From Propionicimonas sp. (GTDB lineage Bacteria > Actinomycetota > Actinomycetes > Propionibacteriales > Propionibacteriaceae): a stretch of 64,000 nucleotides of DNA. Below are positions 7,257 to 16,485 of this stretch, in pieces (the first letter of the stretch is position 1; every line of letters starts with the position of its first letter). The translations under genes were made by a program, and so were the position numbers. The DNA is taken from contig VMSW01000004.1 of assembly GCA_013791955.1 (NCBI GenBank), positions 84,213 to 148,212 on the forward strand, in the 5' to 3' direction. The notes under the pieces are model-generated. The model had not been told where the DNA came from. It worked only from the letters and a program-made list of their open reading frames with translations, and did not search any database.

Positions 7257-8222
7257 TCAGGCCGGGATCAACTCCGCGGCGAGCTGCGCCTTCTTGCTTT
7301 CGGCCAGGAAGGCGCCAGCGAAGCTGTTGCGTGCCAACAGGTCGAGTTGCTCTTCGCTGAGCCCGAACTCCTTGGTCACCGCGGCGACGTTCGCGTCGAG
7401 ATAGCCACCGAAGTAGGCCGGCGCGTCGGAGTTGATCGTGACCACCACGCCCTCCTCCAACAGTTTCGGCATCGGGTGCTGCGCCTGCTGGGCGCCGTGC
7501 AAAGCGGCGTTGGCCAACGGGCAGACCGTCAGCGGAATGCTGTAGTCGGCCAGGTAGTACATCAAGTCGCGGTCTTCAACCGCGCACGATCCGATTCGAC
7601 CCACTCGCAGCGAGTGCAGGCATTCCCACACCACGTCGATACCAGCGTCGGCGCCAACGTGGGCCACGGTGTGTAAGCCGTCACCGCGCGCCTTGCTGAA
7701 CAGCGTGGTAAACGGAGCTGCCGAGACTCCCGCCTGGGTCAGGCAGACTCCGACTGCGAGCAGTTCGGTGCCGGTGGCGAGCGCCTTGGCGTAGGCATCT
7801 TCAGCTTCGGCTACCGGCAGGTGCTGTGGGAAGTTCAGAATTAGGCCGGTGCTGATGCCGTACGCCTTTTCTGAATTCGACAGCGCTGCCCCTAGCCCGG
7901 ACAGCACCACTTCGGCCGGGACGCCGCGGGCCAGGTGCGCCTGCAGATCGCAGGAGATCTCCGCCCGGGTCACGCCGGCCGCCTTGGCCTTGGCGAGATA
8001 GGCGTTGGCCAGCTCGGTGAAGTCCTCCTCGGTCTGCAGCACAGCCATGTTGGCGTAGTACAGGTCGAGGAAGTCTTGCAGCGTCTCGAACTTGAAGGCC
8101 TTGCGAAGCTCGCCCGGGTTGGCGAACGGTAGCTCCACTTTGTTCTTTTTCGCGAGCGCAAAAGCCAACTCTGGCTCAAGCGCCCCTTCGATGTGCACAT
8201 GTAATTCGGCGTATGACCGCAT
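7257..8222 (-). CDS. Adenosine/adenine deaminase-like protein lacking key catalytic residues
   Basis: 321 residues with the amidohydrolase fold and overall sequence of adenosine/adenine deaminases. It starts at ATG 8222 behind AGGAGGGG. Metal ligands are kept: HVH in ELHVHIEG, the histidine of AHVGA and the aspartate of INSDAP. The usual HAGE is HVGA, so the proton-relay Glu is lost. The usual RIGHG/RIDHG is RIGSC, so the catalytic His is lost. The usual NSDDP is NSDAP, so the second Asp is lost. CPLSN is CPLAN. By family knowledge these changes should abolish deamination, so it is better called a deaminase-like protein than Add. Confidence 0.88.
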   Translation of the reverse strand: MRSYAELHVHIEGALEPELAFALAKKNKVELPFANPGELRKAFKFETLQDFLDLYYANMAVLQTEEDFTELANAYLAKAKAAGVTRAEISCDLQAHLARGVPAEVVLSGLGAALSNSEKAYGISTGLILNFPQHLPVAEAEDAYAKALATGTELLAVGVCLTQAGVSAAPFTTLFSKARGDGLHTVAHVGADAGIDVVWECLHSLRVGRIGSCAVEDRDLMYYLADYSIPLTVCPLANAALHGAQQAQHPMPKLLEEGVVVTINSDAPAYFGGYLDANVAAVTKEFGLSEEQLDLLARNSFAGAFLAESKKAQLAAELIPA

Positions 8223-8364
8223 GACCCCTCCTTGCATCAGTAGTTAGATGCTAGCTCCTGGCCGGTAACCGCGTCGTGGTATTTGAGGGAAACCGCTTTC
8301 AAGGCTCAGGAAGGGCTTTTGTCACCCTTATGGGGGTCGGTCCGGTGGCGTCGCGGAATTGGCC

Positions 8365-8393
8365 CCCGGTAGGGAGTAGTTAACGCTACCGGG
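8365..8393 (-). terminator. Hairpin downstream of the NUDIX gene
   Basis: CCCGGTAG (8365-8372) and CTACCGGG (8386-8393) form a perfect 8-bp stem with a 13-nt loop. It starts 15 bp past the NUDIX stop codon, between it and the deaminase-like gene. Confidence 0.45.
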
Positions 8394-8407
8394 CACCGGG
8401 CGCTGGC

Positions 8408-8884
8408 TCAGTCCAGCCGGGTGGTTGGGTCGGTTGAGAGTGCGGCCAGAACTCGCTGTTGGTAGTCGGCACGCAGCGGCGGCAGCGCGTCGATTGGGAA
8501 GAACCGGGCCTGGGTGGCTTCGCCATCCGCGGGGTGGGGTTCGCCGCTGGTCCAGCGGCACCGGAACACGTGATCGAGGTAGCGGGTCTGGTCGCCATTG
8601 GCGTAGGTGATGACTTCAGTCACTGTCACCCAGGACAACCGCTCAACCACCGCCTGGATGCCGGCCTCTTCGGCCACCTCGCGTACCGCAGTGCTGGCGG
8701 GGTGCTCTCCGGGGTCCACGATGCCCGAGACCGGTGACCATTCGTGGTTGTCGGCCCGTTTGACTAGGAGAACCTCTTCAAAGCCACCATCTGATCGCAG
8801 GACGACGGCGGTGGCTCCACTGAGCCACAGCTCGCGGGAACCGATCAGACTGCGAAGCTCGAGGATGAACTCAGGAGTGGCCAC
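8408..8884 (-). CDS. NUDIX hydrolase
   Basis: 158 residues. The Nudix box is complete: GEHPASTAVREVAEEAGI fits the pattern Gx5Ex7REVxEEaGI at about residues 60-80. It would hydrolyse a nucleoside diphosphate linked to some group X; the strand pattern does not reveal the substrate. ATG 8884 starts the frame. It stands alone between two hairpins. Confidence 0.92.
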   Translation of the reverse strand: MATPEFILELRSLIGSRELWLSGATAVVLRSDGGFEEVLLVKRADNHEWSPVSGIVDPGEHPASTAVREVAEEAGIQAVVERLSWVTVTEVITYANGDQTRYLDHVFRCRWTSGEPHPADGEATQARFFPIDALPPLRADYQQRVLAALSTDPTTRLD

Positions 8885-9311
8885 CGCGTCAGCCTAGCGA
8901 GCCACGCCCGCCCGGCCCCGGAATTGGTTCTGGGCGACCAGTCGACCCCTCGTCGACCGGTCGCCCAGTGGCACCTACGCAGGCACTTGGCGGGCCTGCT
9001 GGCAACCTACAGAGTCGTTCCCCTGACCCTCGCCGCCGCCATCGTCGCCGGGGTTAACCGGCGCCCCCGATCAGCGGGGCGGCTGCGGGTCGGAATCGAT
9101 CCCTGCCTTGCCTTTTGGTTCTGGTCACGAGCTCGATTGACCGTCCCCCCCGGTAACGTCCGAACCTTGCTCGCTAGTCGGCGCCTCCCCAAAAGGTGAC
9201 TCCATTTTAGCCTCTGGCAAGCGGATTTACCTCCTGAGCCGGGTGGTACTACCACGTACCGACGCTGTGACCTGGCTATGCGCCGAGCGGTCGCTCCCCG
9301 GTCTGGTGGTC
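8885..9311. other. 427-bp gap without a convincing gene
   Basis: No convincing coding frame was found. The minus strand from about 9207 opens with a short Gly/Ser/Pro-rich frame (MESPFGEAPTSEQG) that meets three in-frame stops, possibly a decayed gene. A 17-bp hairpin lies at 8930-8968, and a 13-bp palindrome GTGGTACTACCAC lies at 9243-9255. Confidence 0.5.
8930..8968. repeat. Long hairpin (17-bp arms)
   Basis: CTGGGCGACCAGTCGAC (8930-8946) faces GTCGACCGGTCGCCCAG (8952-8968) across a 5-nt loop. The single mismatch is A:C in plus-strand RNA but a G:U wobble in minus-strand RNA, so the minus transcript folds perfectly. No T-tract follows on either side. Confidence 0.6.
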
Positions 9312-9491
9312 CTAGACCTCGACGATCTCGGCTCCGGGGGCGTTCTTCTGCACTGAAGCGATGCCTGCCTTGGCGTTGCTCGCGCTGCTGTAGCCCTCGC
9401 CGCCGGTGGCAATCGTCTGCCCGTTTGAGGCCTTCAGGCGCCAGCGGTATTCACCCTTGGCGTCCTTGTACAGCTCAAATTTGCCTGCCAT
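9312..9491 (-). CDS. DUF1508 (YegP-type) small protein
   Basis: 59 residues starting at ATG 9491 behind AGAGGAG. The sequence KFELYKDAKGEYRWRLKASN followed by GGEGYSSASNAKAGIASVQKN is the single repeat unit of the DUF1508/YegP fold, about 55 residues long. Function unknown. The frame stays open upstream but without family similarity, so the short start is used. Confidence 0.9.
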   Translation of the reverse strand: MAGKFELYKDAKGEYRWRLKASNGQTIATGGEGYSSASNAKAGIASVQKNAPGAEIVEV

Positions 9492-9858
9492 CACTGCTCC
9501 TCTGCTGTGTGTGGACGCGGTGGGTTGGCGTCCAGTGCTCAGGCTAGCCGGGAATGGCCTCGGCGTCAGGGGTAACGGCCACCAATCGCGGGGCTGCAGC
9601 CCCTGCGGGTCGGTGCCGTCCCCGAGGCAAATTGGGGTGGCTTGGCCCGGACGCTTCGGAATAGCCGAGCGCGGCAATGCAGAACGCGGGTCACCTATTC
9701 GGGGACGTCAACCTATGGCTGCATTTAGTGGTGCGCTTGTACTTGCCGGAGTTATCAATGGGGGAAAGCGCTGGGGCGGCTTTCTCGCAGCTGCAGTTCG
9801 CGTCCAGAATTGTGGCGCATGGGACGCGGGACCCTCGCCGAGGGGGCATCATTGGCGT
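9492..9858. other. 367-bp intergenic region
   Basis: This is the divergent promoter region between the DUF1508 gene and the phosphatase gene. A perfect 14-bp palindrome GGGGCTGCAGCCCC is at 9590-9603. Weak frames here overlap and show no family signature. Confidence 0.4.
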
Positions 9859-10860
9859 ATGGGCGATGGGTCGGGCCAGGAGGCGGCAGCTGTGCTGCCT
9901 GAGTTGGCGGTGGCTAACGCCGTGTTCCTCACCGAGAGGATCGCGTTGGGTGGTGACCTCTCGCCCAATTTTCGAGTGGCCAAGCAGCAACTCGACGAAC
10001 TGGTGGAAGCCGGCATCACCCACGTTGCGGACCTTCGTTCGGAGTGGAGCGATGAGGTATTGGTCCGCGGTTGGGCCCCGCAGGTCAACTATCTGCATCA
10101 CCGGGTGGAGGACGCTGGGCAGCTGATCGATCCGCAGTGGTTCGAGCAACTCGTCACCTGGGTTCACGACGCGCTGGAAGCCGACTTGAGCGCCAAGGTG
10201 CTGGTGCACTGTCACATGGGAGTGAACCGGGCTCCGTCTGCAGCATTGGCGGTGCTGTTGGACCAGGGGATGGGCTTGCGGGATGCACTCGACCGGATTC
10301 GGGCCGCCCGACCAGTCGCAGTGATCGACTACGCCGGCAGCGTGCTGAGCTGGTATCTGACCCGTACTGGCGCCGACACCCGAACCCGGCACAACCTGCG
10401 CCGAGCTTTGGTGCGGTGGCGGCAATCGCACGATCTCGATGTCGAGGACGTGATCCGCTCCATCCGTTCCCAGGAGTCGCCGAACTCACGTTGGGCGGTG
10501 CGGCTGGGACCCAAAGACCCCGAAACACTGGGACGGGTGCTGGCTGACTCCGGCGAAGTGGCCGTCGGGCTGACAATCGATTACGAGCCCGAAGACCTCG
10601 GCCAACTAGACGAAGTGCTTTTCCTGACCGAGGCCGGGCTGAACGGTCGGGCCCTGGTGGTCGGCCCGGCACAGCAGATGGAGAACAGTTCCTGGGTGCT
10701 CCCGGTGATGATCACTGAGCTGTTCCTAGCCGTGGCGGTGCCGTTGCCCAGAGCCGTGCGAGATTGGTTTGCCGAGCGCGGGCCGAATCCGCTGCTGCTC
10801 AGTCGCGAGGATTACCGAGTGCTGACGACCAGGATCGCTGGCGAGGACCCTGACGACTGA
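9859..10860 (+). CDS. Dual-specificity / protein-tyrosine phosphatase family protein
   Basis: 333 residues from ATG 9859. The P-loop HCHMGVNRAP gives the HCx5R signature of cysteine phosphatases, near residue 120. It is preceded by THVADLRSEWSD, which carries the usual general-acid region, and followed by a helix typical of DSPs. The C-terminal 150 residues are a separate region of unknown role that resembles no domain I recognise. The upstream frame is open to 9406 but runs over the DUF1508 gene on the other strand, so it is not used. The substrate (phosphoprotein or small molecule) is open. Confidence 0.85.
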   Translation: MGDGSGQEAAAVLPELAVANAVFLTERIALGGDLSPNFRVAKQQLDELVEAGITHVADLRSEWSDEVLVRGWAPQVNYLHHRVEDAGQLIDPQWFEQLVTWVHDALEADLSAKVLVHCHMGVNRAPSAALAVLLDQGMGLRDALDRIRAARPVAVIDYAGSVLSWYLTRTGADTRTRHNLRRALVRWRQSHDLDVEDVIRSIRSQESPNSRWAVRLGPKDPETLGRVLADSGEVAVGLTIDYEPEDLGQLDEVLFLTEAGLNGRALVVGPAQQMENSSWVLPVMITELFLAVAVPLPRAVRDWFAERGPNPLLLSREDYRVLTTRIAGEDPDD

Positions 10861-10886
10861 GCGTGCTGCTCGCCGCAGCGATCGCC

Positions 10887-12266
10887 CTACAGCGAAATGG
10901 TTTGGCCGTGGCCGGCCGCTTCGACGGTGAGGTTGAGTCGAGCGGTGGCCGCTGCGGCCAGCGCCGCCGCCGATCTCGGATCACCGTGGACGGTGTAGAC
11001 CCGCCGGGGCGCCGGGGAGAGCGCGGCCAGCCAGTCGAGCAACTCTGAGGCGTCGGCGTGGACGCTGAACTCCTCATCGATCAGGATCTCGGCCCGCACT
11101 GGCACCTGGCGGCCGTGCATCTTCAAGTGGGTGGCACCGTCGGCCAGCGCCCGTCCACGGGTGCCAATCGCCTGGTAGCCGGTGAGCACCACGGCATTGC
11201 GATCATCGGGGAGCAGGTGCTCCAAGTGGTGCAGGACGCGCCCGCCGGTGGCCATGCCGGAGGAGGAGATGATGATTGAGGGCACCTTGGGGTTGTTTAG
11301 TTTGATGGAGTCCTCGGTGCTGCGAACCTCGTGCAGCTGCGGCAAATCGACGAAGGAGCCGGCGTTGAGGTCCGGGCGCAGTTCGTCGACGAACCGCGGA
11401 TCGCGATAGACACCCAAAGCGGCCAGCGCCATGGGTGAGTTCACGAACACCGGCAGCGCCGGGATCCGTCCGGCGTGGAGCAACTCGGTCAGGGTTTGCA
11501 GCACCACCTCGGTACGGTCGACCGCGAAGGCCGGGATCAGCACGGAGCCGCCTCTGCGGGCGGTGCGCCGGATCAGTTCCGCTAGCGGCTCGTGGGCTCG
11601 GGCTGCGGTTTCGAAGTGCTCCCGGTCACCGTAGGTGGATTCAACCAGCACCACATCGGCGCCCTCGGGAAGCTCTCTTGCCCTCAGAACGGGGTGGGAG
11701 GTGCGTCCCAGGTCGCCGGAGAACAGCACCGAGCCAGCCGGGGTCTGCACCCGGATCGAGGCCGCCCCGAGGATGTGGCCGGCTCGGGTCCAGCGCGCCG
11801 TCCAGCCCTCGGCGAGCTCATAGTCGACCTCGAACTCGACGATCCGGAACAGCTTCAACGCGTGCTCCACATCGCCGATGTTGAATAGCGGCAGCGGCGG
11901 GTTGTGCTTGGAGTAGCCGCCCTCGGCGGCGTGGGCGGCGTCGCGTTCGGCCAGGAAGGCAGCATCGCGCAGCACGATTTCGGCCAGTTCGACCGTGGCC
12001 TCGGTGGCCAGCACTTCGCCGGCGAAGCCGTCGCGCACCAGGACCGGCAAGTAGCCGACGTGGTCGGTGTGGGCGTGGGTGATCAGGACGGTGTCGATAC
12101 TGCGTGGTGGCACACCGAAGGGTTCCCAGTTGAGGAGGCGGAACTGCTTTTCGCCCTGGAAGACGCCAGCGTCGACTAGAACGCGGGTGGCTTCTGAACC
12201 TAACAAGTACTTCGATCCAGTGACTGTGCCAGCCCCGCCAAGGAAGCTGAGTTCGACGGCATCCAT
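10887..12266 (-). CDS. MBL-fold / beta-CASP ribonuclease-like metallo-hydrolase
   Basis: 459 residues. The metallo-beta-lactamase core has the HAHTDHVG zinc motif near residue 58, GHILGAAS and SGDLGR. The beta-CASP cap region and the RMM-like end (SSSGMATGGRVLHHLEHLL, SVHADASELLDWL, VHGD) follow. This is the architecture of RNA-processing nucleases of the YSH1/CPSF73-like branch. ATG 12266 gives the family start (VELSFLGGAGTVTGSKYLL); the frame extends far upstream only as an overlap with the divergent protease. Tail-to-tail with the phosphatase gene. Confidence 0.92.
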   Translation of the reverse strand: MDAVELSFLGGAGTVTGSKYLLGSEATRVLVDAGVFQGEKQFRLLNWEPFGVPPRSIDTVLITHAHTDHVGYLPVLVRDGFAGEVLATEATVELAEIVLRDAAFLAERDAAHAAEGGYSKHNPPLPLFNIGDVEHALKLFRIVEFEVDYELAEGWTARWTRAGHILGAASIRVQTPAGSVLFSGDLGRTSHPVLRARELPEGADVVLVESTYGDREHFETAARAHEPLAELIRRTARRGGSVLIPAFAVDRTEVVLQTLTELLHAGRIPALPVFVNSPMALAALGVYRDPRFVDELRPDLNAGSFVDLPQLHEVRSTEDSIKLNNPKVPSIIISSSGMATGGRVLHHLEHLLPDDRNAVVLTGYQAIGTRGRALADGATHLKMHGRQVPVRAEILIDEEFSVHADASELLDWLAALSPAPRRVYTVHGDPRSAAALAAAATARLNLTVEAAGHGQTISL

Positions 12267-12425
12267 GACTCCAGCTTGGACCTCCGCGCCCAAAATGGGG
12301 CCGAAGTTGGCCAGATCGGCCCGATCAATGGCTGAGACCCCCTTGACCCCCTTACGGGTGACACATAGCCTCATCTGGTCACCTTGCTTACCCTGCGGCG
12401 GCAGTCCGCGGAAAGGTCGTGCACC

Positions 12426-15400
12426 GTGAATTCGAAGGTCCTCCTTCTTCCCGTGATAGCGCTCGCAGTGCTGCTGTCCGCGCCGACAGCAGCCCTGGCC
12501 GAGCCCAGCAAGAAACGATCTGACGACTTCACCAAGACCGAACCGCACGCAGTGCTGAAGGCCTCGGCCACGCCGCGCTTCGCGCAGCGCGATGCCAAGG
12601 TGAACGTGATGGTCCAGCTTTCCGGCGATCCGGTAGCGGTCGTCCAGGCCAAGGCTGGCCACCGGTTGTCTAAGAAGGCGCGCGAGGCGGCCAAGGCGAA
12701 AGTGCGCAAGGCCCAGAATGCGCTCAACGACGACATCTCCGCCAAAGGCGGCAAGGTCACCAAGCGCCTCCAGTCGGCCTACAACGGCATGCGGGTGCGC
12801 ATCCAGCAGTCGAAGGTAGCGGGGCTGGGCTCACTACCGGGGGTGGCTGGCGTACACGCCATCACGGCGAAGGCTCTCGACAACACCTCCTCGGTCGCCT
12901 ACATCGGGACGCCCGAGGTGTGGCAGAGCTACGGCCTCACCGGCAAGAACGTCAAGGTCGCCATCATCGACACCGGCATTGACTTCACTCACGCCGATTT
13001 TGGGGGCCCGGGCACCACCACCGCCTACGAAGAGGCGCACGCAACCTCGACCGCACCAGCTGACAGCGCGCTATTCGGTGCCAGCGCACCGCGAGTCAAG
13101 GGCGGCTACGACTTTGTCGGCGACGACTACGACGCGGCCACCGAAGGCAAGGACACCCCGGCACCTGATGCCAACCCGCTCGACTGCCAGGGCCACGGCA
13201 GTCACGTGGCCGGCACCGCTGCGGGCAGCGGGGTCACGATGGACGGCAAGACCTACGCCGGGCCGTACGACGAGACCACCGGCGACAAAAGCTTCAAAGT
13301 TGGCCCGGGCGTAGCTCCCCAGGCCGACCTTTATGCGCTGCGGGTGTTCGGCTGCAATGGCAGCACTGATGTGGCGGTGGACGCAATCGACTGGGCCGTT
13401 GACCATGGCATGGACGTGATCAACATGTCCTTGGGTGGTCCATTCGGGCGATCCAGCGATCCTGATGCGGTAGCCGCCAGCAACGCGGTAGCCGCCGGAG
13501 TGGTAGTGGTGGCATCGTCGGGGAACGCTGGCGCCAGCCCCTACATCACTGGCTCGCCAGCCTCAGGTCAGGGCGTGATTTCGGTTGCTGCAGTCGACAG
13601 CGTCGCGACCTTCCCGGGCGCTTCCCTGAAGTGGGGTGCAGATTCCACACTGAACGCGATCAACGCCAATGACGCCAAGCTCCCGGTGGGCAGCTTCGAG
13701 GTGGTCGTTCTAGGTCAGCGTAACGACGCTGATCCGCTGGGTTGCTCGGCCGCAGATTTCACCAAGGCAGGCATTGATCCGAGCAAGAACCAGATTGCAG
13801 TGGTCACCCGGGGCACCTGCGCCCGAGTGGCGAAGGTGATCTTCGGCCAGGACGCTGGAGCCAAGGCAGTCCTGATGATCAACACCGACCCCGGCTTCCC
13901 GCCCTTCGAAGGCGTCATCACCAGCAACCCAGACGACGGCACCCCGGCTCAGGTGACCATTCCTCTGCTGGGCGTTCCCAGTACTGACCGCGCCACGGTG
14001 TTGGCGGCGGCTGGTGAGACCATGACGATGGGCGCGATCAGTATCGACAACCCGGCTTACCGCCAGGTGGCCGATTTCTCTTCAGCAGGCCCGGTTAACG
14101 GTGACTCCGGGCTGAGCCCGTTGGTCGCTGCGCCTGGCGTGTCGATTTCCTCGGCCGCAGTCGGTAGCGGAACGGGAGCTGCGATCATGTCCGGCACCTC
14201 GATGGCCGCCCCGCACGTGGCTGGGGTTGCTGCCCTTGGCGTGCAGGCGCATCCGTCCTGGTCGGCGAGCCGGGTGGCCGCCGCCGTGGTTGGCACTGCC
14301 GACCCGGAGAAGATCGACAGCTATTCGCTGCGTTCTGCTGGCGCTGGCCTAGTCGATCCGGCTCAGGTGGTCGCCACCACGAGCGTCGTGACCGGTGACA
14401 AGTACCGCACCAAGTCGGGCAAGGTCAGTGAAGATTCGCTCAGCTTCGGCTTCACCGAGCCCAGTGTCGCTTTCACTGGCAGCAAGAAGTTCACCATCAC
14501 CAACACCAGCAGGACCGCGATCACCTACGACCTAGCGAATGTGGCTTCGGCCCAGTCCAGCCCGGCCACGGTGCGTTTCAGCCAGAAGAAGGTTCGGGTG
14601 CCGGCTCGTGGCTCGGCGACGGTAACGATGACCTTGATGGTGCCCGCCAACTCGATCGGCACCTCCCTGGGCGGAAATGATCAGTTCAGCTTCCGTCAGG
14701 TGGCCGGGAACGTGGTCCTTACCTCAACCAGTGGAGTGCTGCGAGTGCCCTACCTGTTGGTGCCCCGTGCCCAGGCCAAGGTGAACGCTGAACTGGTGCG
14801 GGAGCGTCCCGGCTCGCTGGCCGCACTTCCCGACGTTGCGCCGACGCCGCCGAGTCAGGCCAAGGCCTCGCTGCGGCTGTCGAACTATGGCGGTGCGCTC
14901 GCGGCCTACGCCGACGTGTACACCCTCGGGCTCACCGACGGTGCGGACGTGTCGAAGCGCTCGGGCGGGTCGGGCTACGACCTGCGCGCGGCCGGGGTGC
15001 AGTCTTTCGACGACGGTGACGACAAGCTCTTGGTGTTTGCGGTGAATACCCACGATCGCTGGTCGAACGCGGCCATCAATGAGTTCGACGTCGAGATCGA
15101 CACCACCGGTGATGGGGCCCCCGATTGGGTGCTCTTCGCCACCGACTCGGGCGCCATCAGGGCCGGCGATTTCGACGGTGTCAGCGAAGTGTTCCTCTAC
15201 GAAGTCGCCACCAAGGATGTCTACGTCACTGGCTTCCTGGCCCAGGCGCCGACTGATTCCAGCACAATCCTGTTGCCGGCCTATGCGAGCTTCCTCGGGC
15301 TAAAGGCCGACAGCGGCGCCTTCTCCTACACCGTGAGCAGCTACACCGCTGAAGACGCTGCGGCTGGTGATGCCATGGCTGGCCCGGCTAGTTACGACCC

Positions 15401-15578
15401 GTGGCACAAGCCGTTCGATGACGGGAGTGGGGCGACCGTGCCCCGCAACGGCACCGCCAACGTGGCGATTTCGGTGAATCTGTCCAATGTGATGGACCAG
15501 AAGCCGAAGGGTCTGATGGTGGCGGTTCTGGACAACCAGGCTGGCTCGAAGGAAGCACTGCTTTTCAGCTGGCGCTGA
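12426..15578 (+). CDS. Secreted S8 (subtilisin-type) serine protease
   Basis: 1050 residues. GTG 12426 is followed at once by a signal peptide (KVLLLPVIALAVLLS ... ALA). An inhibitor-I9-like propeptide spans about 35-140. The catalytic triad is complete: Asp in IIDTGIDFTHADF, His in GHGSHVAGTAAG and Ser in SGTSMAAPHVAGVAAL. A PA-type insert (about 390-530) sits between the His and Ser blocks, and about 400 residues of beta-rich C-terminal region follow. It is exported and likely degrades proteins for nutrition. A TTG at 12384 is an alternative start but would bury the signal peptide. Confidence 0.94.
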   Translation: MNSKVLLLPVIALAVLLSAPTAALAEPSKKRSDDFTKTEPHAVLKASATPRFAQRDAKVNVMVQLSGDPVAVVQAKAGHRLSKKAREAAKAKVRKAQNALNDDISAKGGKVTKRLQSAYNGMRVRIQQSKVAGLGSLPGVAGVHAITAKALDNTSSVAYIGTPEVWQSYGLTGKNVKVAIIDTGIDFTHADFGGPGTTTAYEEAHATSTAPADSALFGASAPRVKGGYDFVGDDYDAATEGKDTPAPDANPLDCQGHGSHVAGTAAGSGVTMDGKTYAGPYDETTGDKSFKVGPGVAPQADLYALRVFGCNGSTDVAVDAIDWAVDHGMDVINMSLGGPFGRSSDPDAVAASNAVAAGVVVVASSGNAGASPYITGSPASGQGVISVAAVDSVATFPGASLKWGADSTLNAINANDAKLPVGSFEVVVLGQRNDADPLGCSAADFTKAGIDPSKNQIAVVTRGTCARVAKVIFGQDAGAKAVLMINTDPGFPPFEGVITSNPDDGTPAQVTIPLLGVPSTDRATVLAAAGETMTMGAISIDNPAYRQVADFSSAGPVNGDSGLSPLVAAPGVSISSAAVGSGTGAAIMSGTSMAAPHVAGVAALGVQAHPSWSASRVAAAVVGTADPEKIDSYSLRSAGAGLVDPAQVVATTSVVTGDKYRTKSGKVSEDSLSFGFTEPSVAFTGSKKFTITNTSRTAITYDLANVASAQSSPATVRFSQKKVRVPARGSATVTMTLMVPANSIGTSLGGNDQFSFRQVAGNVVLTSTSGVLRVPYLLVPRAQAKVNAELVRERPGSLAALPDVAPTPPSQAKASLRLSNYGGALAAYADVYTLGLTDGADVSKRSGGSGYDLRAAGVQSFDDGDDKLLVFAVNTHDRWSNAAINEFDVEIDTTGDGAPDWVLFATDSGAIRAGDFDGVSEVFLYEVATKDVYVTGFLAQAPTDSSTILLPAYASFLGLKADSGAFSYTVSSYTAEDAAAGDAMAGPASYDPWHKPFDDGSGATVPRNGTANVAISVNLSNVMDQKPKGLMVAVLDNQAGSKEALLFSWR

Positions 15579-15592
15579 CCAGAGCCTTGAAG

Positions 15593-15631
15593 TTGGTTCG
15601 GCCCGTCGTGGCGGCGATTGGGCCGGACCAA
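15593..15631. terminator. Bidirectional terminator between convergent genes
   Basis: TTGGTTCGGCCC (15593-15604) and GGGCCGGACCAA (15620-15631) form a 12-bp stem (one G:U) with a 15-nt loop. It sits in the 79-bp gap between the S8 protease stop and the stop of the lipoprotein gene. Confidence 0.6.
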
Positions 15632-15657
15632 CGCAACCCGGCGACCGGTCGGTGCTA

Positions 15658-16065
15658 CTACTTACCGTTTTCGCAGAGCTTGGGGGTAGACCCACCGCCA
15701 AAGCGGTAGTCGTAGCGTTGGTCGCCGACGCTGACCACGATCTGGGCGCCCGGCACCAAGGCCTGGGTGTAGAACTTGCCCGGCTCTGGGCAGCCAAGCG
15801 AGCCGTCGTTCCAAGTGATCGAGACTGCTTTGAGCACCGTGAAGGTGCCGGTGACGCCACGCTGTTTTAGGTCGGCGGTGATCGCCGCCAGTTGGGCATC
15901 GCTGGGCGTCATCGCCGCCCCGGACGGATTGGCCGGTGCACTGGTGAGGAAGGGTGGGCGTCCCTCAGCTGGAGTGGGACTCATTTGGCCTCCTGGGCTG
16001 GCGCAACCACTGAGGGCCACCAGTGTGATGGCGCCGGTGGCTAGCACTACCGACAGTCGCTGCAT
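15658..16065 (-). CDS. Small lipoprotein of unknown function
   Basis: 135 residues. A lipoprotein signal peptide ends in the lipobox LSGC (Cys about residue 21), followed by a Pro/Ser-rich linker. The mature domain carries WNDGSLGCPEPGKFYTQ and a C-terminal Cys (PKLCENGK), which could form one disulfide. The sequence CPEPG-x-x-YTQ recurs in actinobacterial lipoproteins I have seen, but no function is known. It stands alone, with a terminator shared with the protease. Confidence 0.85.
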   Translation of the reverse strand: MQRLSVVLATGAITLVALSGCASPGGQMSPTPAEGRPPFLTSAPANPSGAAMTPSDAQLAAITADLKQRGVTGTFTVLKAVSITWNDGSLGCPEPGKFYTQALVPGAQIVVSVGDQRYDYRFGGGSTPKLCENGK

Positions 16066-16257
16066 CGCTGCCTCCTGTTCGCCTCAAGCCTAGTTCAACC
16101 TGCCAATAAAGCCTTAGGCTCGGGCGGCTGATGAGCCGCCGGTTTGTTTCGGCTCGGTTTCGGCCGTGAAATGGCCCAGTTCAGCCCCAGGCCACTTCCC
16201 TATGATCCCTACCGACGGCAACGGTGCCCAGCAGAAGAGCGATTCGAAGGGACCAAA

Positions 16258-16479
16258 ATGGCCAAGACCGAGGTTGAACGATTCCTGATTGCCGGCGGCG
16301 AAGACAAGGTGTTTCGCACCAAGTACAACCAGATCGAAAGTATGGACGACTTCGTTGCAGCAGCGGCCGTCGACGGCTACGACTTCACCGATGAGGAGCT
16401 GATCGTGGTGCTGAAGGAAGCCGGCGATTCGTTCGACTCCTCGGGTAATCCCCGCTCGCGGACGATCTGGTGGAGCTGA
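16258..16479 (+). CDS. Nif11-like leader-peptide domain small protein
   Basis: 73 residues from ATG 16258, with GAAGGGA upstream. The helix-rich pattern VERFLIAGGEDKVFRTKYNQ, then DDFVAAAAVDGYDFTDEEL, matches the Nif11-type fold used as leader peptide in some RiPP precursors. After the domain comes a short tail (GDSFDSSGNPRSRTIWWS) with no double-glycine cleavage site. No RiPP modification enzyme or peptide exporter is nearby, so it may be a stand-alone Nif11 protein. A longer frame from 16144 lacks similarity. Confidence 0.7.
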   Translation: MAKTEVERFLIAGGEDKVFRTKYNQIESMDDFVAAAAVDGYDFTDEELIVVLKEAGDSFDSSGNPRSRTIWWS

Positions 16480-16485
16480 GCTACC

